A stretch of DNA of 64,000 nt. Source: Polyporus tsugae (lineage: Eukaryota > Basidiomycota > Agaricomycetes > Polyporales > Polyporaceae). Shown here in pieces: positions 47,477 to 57,825 of the stretch (the first letter of the stretch is position 1; each line of letters opens with the position of its first letter). Location: NCBI GenBank assembly GCA_024305745.1, contig JAHRBS010000005.1, positions 62,001 to 126,000 on the forward strand, read 5' to 3'. The position numbers and the translations under genes were made by a program. Under the pieces are notes generated by a model. The model saw only the letters and a program-made list of their open reading frames with translations, was not told the DNA's origin and did no database searches.

Positions 47477-49663
47477 TCAACGAAGGTGCTTTGGACTGGG
47501 GCAGCACAGTGCAAACCAACGCCGAGCATACTGCGGGCACAAGAACAAGTGAGCTCGTAAAACATGCCCCACATATACACGATGGACATACCTGCTCTCC
47601 TCGACCCGCCACTCAAAGCTCGCCGTGCCGACGTCAACCTCAGCGAGTAGCAAACTCTCATCCCCATCTCCGTCCAAAGCAGCCTGACTACATCTTGATT
47701 TGCCCAACGGGCAACTCACCTCGGCCGCGCCGTTGACAGACTCCACTGTGACCGAGTCCACCATCGCCATCTTCTTCTGTGCCCGTCTCTCCACCTGCCT
47801 CGCATTCGTTTTAGCCTTCGTTTCTGCCCGCATCGCGTCAAATGAGCCCCACAGCTCCTCCACCTTCTTCCATAGGACGTCGAGATAGGGGACCAAGAGT
47901 GTGCGTCCCTTCACCAACTCCTGGAGCACCGCAGCCGTGTTAATGTGAGCAAAGCGGTCGAAGATGAGTTTGATGGTCACATCCGCAAGAAACGCCTCCG
48001 GAGGAAACGAACGTGAGGAGGCGGTGTCGGCTGACAGGTAGATCACCATACGAAGGGCGACAAGTTCCTGCGTACCCTTTGCCCGCATCTTCCGAGTCAA
48101 TCATTGGCTGCGGGGGATCGGATTTGTGTTGGCCGCTCGAGTCTTCTCCTTGGCTGAGGGGGCGGGCTCTGGCATACAGCCACTGCAATTGCACGCCGGC
48201 GCTGGAGGAGAGAAAGGCAGGGGAGGTGTGTGGCAGGTGGAGCACGGGCAAGGTGGGTCGGCGGGAGGATTGTTGTACAACGCGTCCTGTTCAGCTGTGG
48301 CACACGGAGCGCACAGAAGCCGCGCCATGCTGACTTCCATGCGCGGTGCCACGGCTTGCTTCCCACCAGACTTCTTCGTCCCACGAGGTGGCGCTGGTGC
48401 CTTCCCCGCGCAGAGAGCACGGGCGACGTCGAGTGACTTCGACGTTACATACGTAATGCAGCGTCCGTCAGACACGACCTCCATATTCTGCCCAGCCCTT
48501 CCTTCCCACTGCACATGCTCGTCCGCGCTCTCCAATGCTCCCAGAAGGATGACGTCGTGTATGTTAGGAAGGTCGATGCCGACCATGAACGTGGCGGTCG
48601 CGATGATGATCCGCATCTCGGGATCCTCGCGCATGAGACGTCGGGTCTCGACGTTGTACAATGTCCAATTGAGTGCGTTGTAGAGCCGTAGACACCTAGC
48701 ACAGTTGACATTGGAAGGGAGAAGACGCCAGAGGTAGAGAGCAAGACAGAAGCCCAGAGCAATGGTCCTGCAGTGGATGACGGTCTTGCGTTTGCTCTCG
48801 ACAACCCATTTGAGGTCTGGAAACGACCATCCTCCAATGCCGTGCGTCAATGTCCGGAAGATCGTACGTACGTTGCGGCGAAGGTTCGAGCACTGGATGA
48901 CATGGAAAGTTCCCGGGTGAAGCCCCAGAAAGGTATATATGCTCGCCGTGGTGTCCCCAGCGAGCATGGTCGCAGAGGTTCCGACGAAGATGTGCGAGGG
49001 CAACCGAGCGCGGGCATGCCCCAACTGGCGAAAGGCCTGACGGAAAGCAAGACCCCACGAGTTGAGCAGGTGTATCTCGTCCACTCCAAAAGCCCAGAAC
49101 CGCGCCTGGAAGGGACGGTGCTGAATGAGCGACTCGAATCCGCGAGTAGACAGCTGCTCCGGAGAGAGGAGGATCATCGTGATCCCAATCCGAGCGGTCA
49201 GCCAGATATCTTCACCGCTTTGCCGAGCGACCGACGAGGTCTCCGCATTGATAACTAGGGTTTTGAGGCCAACCTTCACAAAGACGTGAGCCTGTTGTAA
49301 TTTACGTCAGCAGACAAGCTTAAGTACAAGTACAACAGTGTCTCTTACCTGTTCCTCCTCCAAACCATTTGTTGGATAGACGATGATCATACACGGATCA
49401 TGAGGAATGGAGAGAGCAGGGTTGCAGAGCGAGGGGTTCTGAGATAGCTTGACAAGCATAAGCATGAACATCGTGAAATAACCAGTCTTGCCGGCACCGG
49501 TAGGAAGAATAGCGACAAGATCCCTGCCGTCAAGCATTTTGCAGACTCCCTCAAGCTGCCAGTCATGAGGTTCATATGAAATATGTTTAGTGAGTGTCTC
49601 CCGAACTAGACGAAAGCCCGCGGGGGTGCTGAATAGAAACCGCGCCCCGGCGGAGGATGACAT
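47477..49663 (-). pseudogene. RecQ-like DExH helicase with one in-frame stop
   Basis: A superfamily 2 helicase of RecQ-like type. The start is ATG at 49663. An intron at about 49294-49349 joins NGLEEEQ to AHVFVKVG. Motifs: a region upstream of the P-loop DWQLEGVCKMLDGRDLVAIL, Walker A LPTGAGKT, Walker B-like FGVDEIHLLNSWG, motif III GTSATM, and HCRTIALGF. Motif V/VI is IIIATATFMVGIDLPNIHDV, then EGRAGQ. A Cys-rich segment (CAPC, CPCSTCHTPP, CNCSGC) may bind zinc. The frame then meets TGA at 48103-48101, followed in the same frame by about 200 residues of coherent sequence (LTRKMRAKGTQELVALRM..., AVLQELVKGRTLLVPYL...) to the stop at 47477. A single transition from TGG or CGA would create that stop. 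It is convergent with the DUF6589 gene 254 bases away, and the two probably form one unit. Confidence 0.8.
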
Positions 49664-49928
49664 GGAGCTGCAGCGAGACGGACAGGCACAAGCGCCTGGT
49701 TGGAAACGGACGCGTTGTGTGGTCGTGTTGACGCGTAGACCTCAACACGTGATGATCGATTTGCCTCGTCGCGAGGGTGGGGTAATCACTCCGGGTGGAT
49801 CAAGACTAATACAGTATGCATGTCAGATGGTCAATGAGAAAAGTTGAAAACCTGCGGGGACAGCCCTGAGTCGAACTTGACTTGTATGCGGTGGCGGAGG
49901 AAGCGCGGTGGGCAACCCCCGTTGGCCA
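49664..49928. other. gap between helicase start and tRNA
   Basis: About 265 bases, GC-rich, with no gene. It would hold the helicase promoter and any terminus of a putative mobile unit, but I could not identify terminal repeats. Confidence 0.4.
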
Positions 49929-50017
49929 AGGCACTATAGTGTAGTGGTTTATCACTTGGGATTTTGAACATTAATGTGGATCTTCCCATAACCCAGGTTC
50001 GAACCCTGGTAGTGCCT
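49929..50017 (+). tRNA. tRNA-Gln (anticodon TTG) with a short intron
   Basis: Acceptor stem aggcact / agtgcct (7 pairs), D arm agtg...cact, anticodon stem tggga / tccca with loop ttttgaa, anticodon TTG, and T arm ccaggttcgaaccctgg. Between loop and 3' stem about 15 bases (cattaatgtggatct) form the usual intron after position 37/38. A run of four T at 50024-50027 fits a Pol III terminator. Confidence 0.93.
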
Positions 50018-50148
50018 CTTCCCTTTTGCATTCCTCCTGCTTCTCCTCTACAATGATCACGCCTTTTGGAAAATCACGGTCCACGGACACCCAACCAACG
50101 TCTACGTTTCAAATTTCGAGCCAGTCTACATGTCAGAGTCAATTCTTT

Positions 50149-51502
50149 TCAACCAATTACAATACCACCCTGTTTCATGTTCCATCCCAGTTGCTCATAC
50201 GTCCACCCGAGAATCTTCGCATCAAGGCTGACGACGTGGTACTTGAGCAGGGATCGGTGCATCCCAGGCTTCTGGTGGATTGCATCGATAGCTGTCATAT
50301 CCTCTGTCGTGAGCTTGATTAACTGTAGCATTTTTGCTGTGAGTAGGAGGGGATAGTATGTCACATCGGTTGGACAACGTACAGTGATGTTTTGCCTCAT
50401 ACGCTCGGGGTTTTCGCTCTTGGGAATGACAACCGTCCCGCGCTGTATTCCCCAGCTGAGCGCAACTTGACCGGCAGTCGCATTATGGGCTTGCGCGATC
50501 CTGATCACGTCCGGGTCCTCGAGGAAGACTCGGACCGTGGGTTTCCCATCATACTCCTTCGGACCACCTGCAACATGACACTTAATTATTTGTTCCTCGC
50601 CGTTTTTAAGAGCAATTCGGGATCACTCACCGAGCGGCGAGTAGGCCGTGAGGACGATCCCTTTCTCGTCGCAATACTTCTTGAGCTCGAACAACGGCAA
50701 GCACGGATGCATCTCAACCTGATTTACCGCTGGTACTACCGTCGTCTCGTTCAGCAGAACCTCGAGCAATGTCACCGAGAAGTTCGACACGCCGATGGAC
50801 CGGACCTTCCCCGTCGCCAGGAGTTTCTCCATGTCCTGCCATACCTCGACGTACGTCGGGCTTTCGCCGTACGGAATCATCTTCTTGTCCTCCGTGTAGG
50901 CCTGTGGCCAGTGTATGAGGTACAGATCGACATACTGGACCCCGAGCTTGTCGAGGGACTCTTGCAGGGAGTCGGAGACCTTATGGTGATGGTGGTTCGG
51001 AAGCTTGGTTGTCAGAAAGATCTCCTCGCGAGGAACGCCAGACTCGCGGATTGCCTTCCCAACTTGCTCTTCATTGGCGTACCCGTACGCCTGCAAAAAG
51101 TAAACTTCGCTGGACAGGTCCTCTTCAATCGAAGCACCTACAGTATCGATATGCCTGTATCCCAACTGCGATGCGTAAGAACCCTCGGACTTTATGTATC
51201 CACTGAGTTTAAGTTGAACGTACCTGTAAAGCGGTCGTGCACATTTGTTTGGCCGCTTCTCCGCCACCGTCCGGACCTAACCAAACACTGCATACGGTGG
51301 TTAGCCACGGGGAAATTCAAGGTGCAGCATAAACCGTGCCCAGGGTGAGGAATATCGCAATCCCGCTCCGCCGTGAGTCGAGACTCGAGTCGGCGGATCG
51401 ACATGCTTCCATCAACAATTAATATCATAACACTCACCCCATTCCAACAGACGGCATTTTATAGCCTGAGTTCAGCGTAAAACGAGGAATATCAACTGCC
51501 AT
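50149..51502 (-). CDS. aldo/keto reductase
   Basis: An NAD(P)H-dependent AKR-superfamily enzyme, about 320 residues, similar to fungal GCY1/xylose-reductase-like carbonyl reductases. Start ATG at 51502 (MAVDIPRFTLNSGYKMPSVG), then LGYRHIDTVGAS with the conserved Asp. The catalytic Tyr lies in YGYANEEQVGKAIRESGVPR. TKLP and VDLYLIHWPQAY follow, then IGVSNFS, VPAVNQVEMHP, LTAYSPLG, and the cofactor motif WGIQRGTVVIPKSENPERMR. It ends GWNMKQGGIVIG at stop 50151-50149. The exon around 51070-51100 has extra residues (EVYFLQA) before YGYANEE, so that splice site may be shifted. The substrate cannot be told from sequence. It lies between the tRNA gene and the HET gene without a cluster partner. Confidence 0.88.
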
Positions 51503-51799
51503 TGATATGTGAGCCAGCGAACTTGGAGGGAGGTTGAATAGGACGGCGGTGGTATGTTACTTTGGCACTGATTTTTATACCATCCATGCGCCGTCTAGAC
51601 TGGGAATAGTCGGCAGTATTAGTCGGAATGGTTCTTCCTAGTGACCAGCTGACGCACCGGCCGGGCCGCCGCCCGTGGCTACAACATACTCGATCCATTG
51701 CTGTAAGTGACTGTGACATACATAAACTATGCACAGAGAAGTGCTACGGTTATACAACCTTCCGCGTGCAATAAAGTCCAAAAAAAAGATGTCGAAGCA

Positions 51800-53803
51800 T
51801 TATGAAAGACTGAATGTTCTCCTGGCCACTTCCCTCCCTGCAGGTCGACTGCTCATCGCGGTACTAGTACTGATTGTACTCTTACGTCTCACCGCGTTCC
51901 CCCCTTGCTGCCTATAGTACCCTTCGAACCGGATGTCCAACTCATATAGCTCCACGATCTTCTGGCCCGGATCTGGTATTCCATCCAGTGCGCGAGGATA
52001 GCTGAACGTCAGACGGACCTGTCTCCCCTTCGAGCCAATCGTGCACCGTGCATTCTTCCATGACTGCACAAGCATAGACTCGTCAGGGTTAATGTCATGC
52101 TCCCGCTCTGATAGGTCCGCCTCCTTGGGGGGCCCACTGGCCTTGGAGATGTACTCCTCAAGAAGGGTATTGACCTCCACATCGAATCGGACGGTCGCCC
52201 AAAGCTGGGCCGTCTGTGTGGAGCTCGAGTGGTCGAGTGGGCATACACCAATGTGGACCGTGAACGACTCGAAGCCAAGGAACGAGACGGTCCGGTAGTC
52301 GCCTGGAACGTCTAGCCGAAACCCGTCACTGGGAATGTTCGGCAAGACATATCCCATGTCGCGCAATCTCTCCACAGATCGCTTTGATAGAACGATGGAG
52401 CACGGAGGCTCAAAGAAGACCATAGAGGACCTAGGAGAGGAGGGGGATGAGGTCGTGGTGTTCCTTGTGATGCTCCGGCCGACGGCAGGGTTGTGCGAAT
52501 GGACGTGTACTTCCCTCAGCATCGGTCGCACCGCGATGCGCAAGTGCCTGCCTGAAGGCGGACGAATCTCGCCGATGGGAGCGAGATTGCCATTGGAGGA
52601 AACAGGAAGGCGAGTTGCGCGGTAGTACTGAATACAACGCTCGCCCTGGGCGATGTACCCTCCGACATAGTACTTGTTGGTGGCCGTCGAGCGTCCATGT
52701 GATCGGAGATAGAGAGCGATGATCTGTCCCTTCCCGTCCTCGCACGCAAGCAAAGCGAGGGCGGCGTCGACAGGGGGTTGATGAGCGATGTTGATGAGGG
52801 GGAATGTGGTGCGCACACCGACGCTCGATTTGGTGTATTCGGGGAAAGTCTCTGTGATGCGTATCCTCTCGGCAAAGCGCCACTGAGGGATAGGTCTGAT
52901 ATCGGCGCATCCAGCGAAGTCGGCGGGGGAAGAGGCAAAGAGGGTCTCGACCTCGGATTGAGGCTCATAATCGTGCTCCTTGGCGGTAGTGACGAATGAG
53001 CCTGAGTGGTAGTTGTCGAGGATGCTGCCCCAAGCGAAAATGGTTTGGTCGGAGGACTTCTTGATGATCTCCTCCTGCAACCTGACGAAAGCGTGCCTGC
53101 CCTCGCCGTAGATGGTCGACATGTAAACGCCAAATATTCCCATGAGGCAGTACGCTTGGTCCTCGATGCGCGTTGTCTCCCTTCCGGCCGCCCAGGACAC
53201 TCGGCATGCGATGCTGACGTCTTCGATTTTGCGTCTATGTGTTAGCACCTGTTGGTCGATGCCGGTCACGTCTTGGATGAGATCGGCGAGGATGCGTTTC
53301 GCACCGATGGGTTCCCAGTTTTTGGAAAGGAAGATAACGGCGCGGGGGGCGATGAGCTCCTGCAGAGTCCAGCCGCGCTTGTACCACTTGCTTCGCCTGA
53401 AGGAAGAGGCGGGTTTGCGGGGGTCCTCCTCCTTCAAGTTTGGAACGTCATCGAGGAGGGCGTAGCACATGGCAGCGCCCTGGTACCAGGCGTACATGGA
53501 GTTGATGGCCTCTGAGAGCTCGGTGCTATTGGACTTGTCGATGCAGCAGGTATCGACCCAGAGCCAGCGGAAGCCATCGTGGCGGGCCTTTACGCATGCG
53601 TTGCGGATTTTGTGGGAGGGAGGACGGAATATGCGATCGCGGGCTCTGTGAAGGACGCTGCGGGAACGAGAAGGGTGTACACGGGGTGTGTCCTGGAAGG
53701 TCTGCTCGTCGGGAGCCCATACATGGGAGAGAATGGCGTAGGAGACATCTGTGGGATTGGGGAACCACTGGAGTTGGATCTTCTCTGTATCAAGAAGCCA
53801 CAT
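51800..53803 (-). CDS. HET-domain (heterokaryon incompatibility) protein
   Basis: A single-exon protein of 667 residues with an N-terminal HET domain (PF06985), used by fungi in non-self recognition and regulated cell death. Motifs: MWLLDTEKIQLQWF, YAILSHVWAPDEQTF, the central block GFRWLWVDTCCIDKSNSTEL, MYAWYQGAAMCYALLDDV, and KWYKRGWTLQELIAPRAVIF. The YCLMGIFGVYMSTIYGEG region follows. The C-terminal half (about residues 300-660) is not recognised. There are no NACHT, WD or ankyrin repeats, so it is the short HET form common in basidiomycetes. It is flanked by an aldo/keto reductase and an Asteroid gene. It is a good incompatibility candidate but need not be a true het locus. Confidence 0.88.
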   Translation of the reverse strand: MWLLDTEKIQLQWFPNPTDVSYAILSHVWAPDEQTFQDTPRVHPSRSRSVLHRARDRIFRPPSHKIRNACVKARHDGFRWLWVDTCCIDKSNSTELSEAINSMYAWYQGAAMCYALLDDVPNLKEEDPRKPASSFRRSKWYKRGWTLQELIAPRAVIFLSKNWEPIGAKRILADLIQDVTGIDQQVLTHRRKIEDVSIACRVSWAAGRETTRIEDQAYCLMGIFGVYMSTIYGEGRHAFVRLQEEIIKKSSDQTIFAWGSILDNYHSGSFVTTAKEHDYEPQSEVETLFASSPADFAGCADIRPIPQWRFAERIRITETFPEYTKSSVGVRTTFPLINIAHQPPVDAALALLACEDGKGQIIALYLRSHGRSTATNKYYVGGYIAQGERCIQYYRATRLPVSSNGNLAPIGEIRPPSGRHLRIAVRPMLREVHVHSHNPAVGRSITRNTTTSSPSSPRSSMVFFEPPCSIVLSKRSVERLRDMGYVLPNIPSDGFRLDVPGDYRTVSFLGFESFTVHIGVCPLDHSSSTQTAQLWATVRFDVEVNTLLEEYISKASGPPKEADLSEREHDINPDESMLVQSWKNARCTIGSKGRQVRLTFSYPRALDGIPDPGQKIVELYELDIRFEGYYRQQGGNAVRRKSTISTSTAMSSRPAGREVARRTFSLS

Positions 53804-54220
53804 TGGCGCATTGACCTGTGATGGGGGATGAGCTCAAATAGTGTTCCAAATGGATGCAAGTACGTACGACGGAACTGACGAGGAGACAGTGGTACTGATG
53901 AGGAAGCGCAGAGTGAAGGGGATTCCGGCGGGTCAATGGTGGCAAAAGGGCGGAGGATAGCGGCGGATGGGAGGCATTTTATCGATATTCCTCTTATAGA
54001 GCGGGACATGGCTGGACATGGTTCAAGGCGATGAGATTGGGGGATTTGGAACGTTCTACGGTCAAGAGATGAGAGCAAGGGGTTTAAAGCGAAGAGCCCA
54101 GTAGACTCACTGCCGGCACCGCATCGTCCGGCGGATGACGACTTTATTCCCAGAAGGATTTACACGAGGCCAGAGTAATTAAGGACAGACGAGTATAATC
54201 AAGGTCTTTGTTCCGGCTTC

Positions 54221-54330
54221 GGTCGGGGCTGTCGTGTTCCAAGGAAGACAGAGGGCGGTGTTGGTGGAGTACTCATGGGAGTCGTACAGGCGCTTGCCTG
54301 AGGGCGTGAGTTCGAATCCTGCTCCGGCCA
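54221..54330 (+). other. degenerate class II tRNA-like sequence
   Basis: Its ends ggtcggg and tccggcc pair with two wobbles. tgtc/gaca resembles a D stem, caggc-gctt-gcctg is a perfect hairpin like a Ser/Leu long variable arm, and gagttcgaatcc matches a B box. The T stem is poorly paired and no clean anticodon arm forms, so this is at most a tRNA relic or tRNA-derived SINE head. Confidence 0.25.
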
Positions 54331-54385
54331 TCGGTCTCGAGACATACTCTACCGGTGCTCGAGGTTGGATCCACCGTCTTGCACA

Positions 54386-54414
54386 TCGACCTCGACCTCG
54401 ACCTCGACCTCGAC
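54386..54414. repeat. TCGACC hexamer repeat (about five units)
   Basis: A short microsatellite directly upstream of the ATG at 54417, in the presumed leader of the Asteroid gene. Confidence 0.85.
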
Positions 54415-54416
54415 GG

Positions 54417-57400
54417 ATGGGCGTCCATGGCCTCACTTCCTATCTTCGCGAGAACAAGCACACCCTTTCCCGCACCCTCTCCTTACCCCAAGCTAATCTT
54501 CCACATCCCATCCCCCTCGTAGTCGACGCTTGGTCGTGAGTTCTCCCATCCCTTCCTCCCCACTTAACCTCATCATATTTCCTCCGTAGATTCATCTATG
54601 AAGTCGTCTATTGTGCTGACCTCCCTTGGGTCTTTGGCGGCGAGTATCCCCACCTCTCCCACCTCATCGAACTTGTCGCCCGCGCCTGGATAAACGTTGG
54701 CTTCACCCTCCATTTTGTTTTTGACGGTGAGTGTCCCTCAGTCCGCCTTTCCCGCTCATTATCATGCGGTTGGGGTAATTGCCATTTCTTCGTACGTTCC
54801 TTCCCTTCCCTTCTCAATGCACCACCGTACTCTTGACTCTGGAAGTCGTACCCTGCAACTTGCCTGGTTATTCATAACGTCCTCGCATCTTTCTTCCACG
54901 CTACTAGACCTATCACTACTTCGACACTGATATCGTCCTACTCCACTCTAGGACCCTACCCTCCCCTCAAGTTCCCCACCCTCATCTCCCGAGTATCCCA
55001 AACCAATATCCAGTCCGGCCTTCTCTTCTTCCGCACCTCCTCCCTCGCCCGTTCCTCCCCCAGGTTTCTCCATGAGACTTCCATGCTTCCCCCACTTGCT
55101 TATGCCGTCTGCGTCAACACCCTCCGCCATCTCGCCTCAGTATTGCTCACAAGCCAACCTGAGTCGACCACCAACTCCCTCTACCTCCACTTTGCGGACG
55201 AAGAAGGAGACCCTTACGCTGTCGCCCTCGCAGGAAGGTTGAATGCCTATGTCGCCGGCCGCGATTCTGACTTTATTGTCCTCAATGCCGAGGGCTACCT
55301 TGGATATATCCCTCTCGACGAAATGGTTTGGACCCTCTCCACCTCCCTCGGCGGTGGGCTCTCCTCAGAGGGCAGCGTCTACTCTTCGAATGTGTCCGTC
55401 GCCGGAGACTCCGAGGCGCCGTCCTTGTCGGGCTTTGGAGAAGACGAGGACGGATTCCAGACCGTGAACAAGGGCAAGGGCAAGAAGAGACGCCAGGCCC
55501 AGGAGGGTCAGACCCTGAGGGCCGGAAGGGGTATCCTTCCCCCGGACGCTCTTACCACACTTGATCCCAATTCCGAGGCATCCACCAGTCCCGATGCGCA
55601 GCTCGCTCTGTCGTTCACCGTGTACAGCCCCGCAACACTCGCGACGCACCTTGACATTCCCGTATCTGTCCTCCCGCTCCTCGGCGCATTGCTCGGGAAT
55701 GATTTCACCGGCGCACCCGCATCCGACGACTCAGCTCCCCCGCCCGCGACCACTGCAGAGATCCGCTCCAAGGGTCGCGCGAACCTCCAACGACTCTTCT
55801 TCGAACGGCGGCTCACCTTGGCACAGCGCATTACTCGCGTCTCAAGCACTCTGTCTGGCATCCTTGCTGCTGCGTTTGAAGGTTCAGGGTCCGGGAAGAA
55901 GAGAGGAAAGCGCACCATTGGGAGCGTTATGGACCTCATCGATGCGGCGGTCTCCGCCTTGCTCATCCGGCCCCTCGAGACGTTCGCGACGGGGGAGAAG
56001 GAGGCCATCGTGGAACGGATAGTGGAGGCGACCTTACAATATGCAGTCCCGAGGGCTGAAGTGGAGGAAGGGATGGAGCAGGGCGAGGAGGAGTTTGGAG
56101 GGCTCCGGTGGGTTTCGGGGGCTTGTCCTCTGCATCTTCAGGATGCGTGTCCGCTCCTGGGCACGCTTTCGGGGCTTGTGAGGGAGAGGGATGCAGCGAT
56201 GGCGCTGCGGGAGCAACGGGGAGGTGAACCAGAGGAGGTGGACCCCGACGACCCACTGGAAGTCGCCAGGGAGGAGTATCTGGACGCGTACAGGCGCGGG
56301 CTACTCGATCCACATCTCCTGGATACCATGCAGACAGCGACAATGTGGCCCCGAATGTTTCTCGAAGACCCGGACAAGGAGACTGTATTGAAGAGCGTTG
56401 CGAGGCCGATCCGACTGTGGACGTACGCTATCCTGGATGCTGGTGTTGGGTTGCCGAGGGCGCCTACCCCTGACGAGACCGATGAGGATGATGAAGAAGG
56501 CGAGTCGGATGGCGATGACCTTGTCGACGTCGTGGAGGACGATTCGGATTCTGAGCCAATCCCAAACGCATTTGCTCGTTTACGCGGCGCTCTCAAGCAG
56601 CTCGACGGCTCAGAAGGTGATGATGATGATGATGAACGCGCAGCACATGCCCCTCCTCTCCCAGCGACTTCGAACGGACGAAGCCAACAGGCTACCTCCT
56701 CGAAGCACATCACAGAGTACGTTCGACGTGGCACGAGGCTTGTCCCGGAGGAGATCAGCGTCGTGTCGTTGGAAGACCTACTCGGCGAGGTCGCGTTCGA
56801 AGCTCCCACAGACCCACGTACAAACGATAGGCTCCCGCCTCAAATCTGGACGTACGAGCTACGGCGGACGTTAATGTTGCGCGCCCTCGCGTCGGAGTCT
56901 CCGGCTGTGGCTGGCTTGCCGGACGATCACCTCCTCGGTGTGATAGCTTTGCGATGGGTCGTGCGCACCATGCACCAACGATCTATGGACAATCCTGGCG
57001 TCAAGGAACGGTTCCTAGAGCGATGGACGCAAGCCGAGGCGAGAGCGGTCTTAACATCTTTCTCTCATCCAGCGCTGGGAGACAGCCAAGCGTCACTTAC
57101 CCACCAAACCGCTGAAGACAGGAAGGAGTCTATCACCCCTACCGGGCGACATATTCAACTGGTTGCGCAGATCACATCGGCTTTGGATGCGGTTGATCAG
57201 CTTTCGCAGGTGCTCCTCGTCTCTTCCAGCATCTCGTCCCCCGCGCGGCACTTTTCTGGAACAAGATGCCACGCGTTCCTCAGCGGGCGGGCTACACCCT
57301 CTCCAGGAGAGCCTGCGGGCGATTTGTGGCAGGCGTGCGTCGAGGGACTGGAGGATGCGTACGCGTCTCCGCCGCAGAAACGGGCGAAACGGGCGGCGAA

Positions 57401-57506
57401 GGCTGCTTCGACTCCTCCCACTCCTGCCGGCCGGTCTGTCGGGCGTGGAGGGAAGAACACAAAAGCAGGAGGATTATACGGCCTCCTCGCGGACGCGGAG
57501 GCTTGA
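54417..57506 (+). CDS. Asteroid-type XPG/FEN-fold protein
   Basis: About 940 residues in three exons: 54417-54535, 54590-54726 and 54952-57506, all in phase. The start MGVHGLTSYL is the signature of the Asteroid family within the XPG/FEN nuclease superfamily. Further fold motifs are IPLVVDAWSFIYEVV, FTLHFVFDGPYPPLKFP, LYLHFADEEGDPYAVALAGR and SDFIVLNAEGYLGYIPLDEM. These match the XPG-N and XPG-I regions. A nuclear role in RNA or DNA structure handling is inferred; catalytic activity in this subfamily is unclear. The middle region has an acidic stretch (DETDEDDEEGESDGDD) and a Lys/Arg-rich patch (KGKGKKRR). The C-terminus ends with Arg/Lys/Gly. The 225-base intron 2 is longer than the neighbouring introns. 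The frame is intact. Confidence 0.88.
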
Positions 57507-57825
57507 CTTTGCGTGGGTTGGAACTGCGTTGGTATACAGATGATTCGGTATCTTTATGACAGCAATTTTTGTATAGTACACGAAGGATGTACAATACCTC
57601 TATGTGGTACCAATGCTTATGCCCCTAGTGCCGTTGGCTTGACTCGTCGCTTGAGACTCGAGGGGATTCCTGGGCGCCTGTGTCTCGCGTAGATGACGGT
57701 CCGGCGGCCCGAGCCTGAGCTTCAAGTTGTCCCAAGCCTGTCTGTCCTCGTACGTCCAACCGAGCTTGTCACGGTCCTCATACAACTACTGCTTGTTCCC
57801 TGATCGCCGCTTTCACACACTAGCC
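57507..57825. other. intergenic between Asteroid and MFAP1 genes
   Basis: About 320 bases between two plus-strand genes; it holds the Asteroid 3' UTR and the MFAP1 promoter. No additional feature is seen. Confidence 0.5.

Larger units (their letters stand above)
53804..54416. other. intergenic between HET and Asteroid genes
   Basis: About 600 bases with divergent promoters. It includes a degenerate tRNA-like stretch and a TCGACC hexamer repeat, both listed separately. No gene is seen. Confidence 0.5.
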
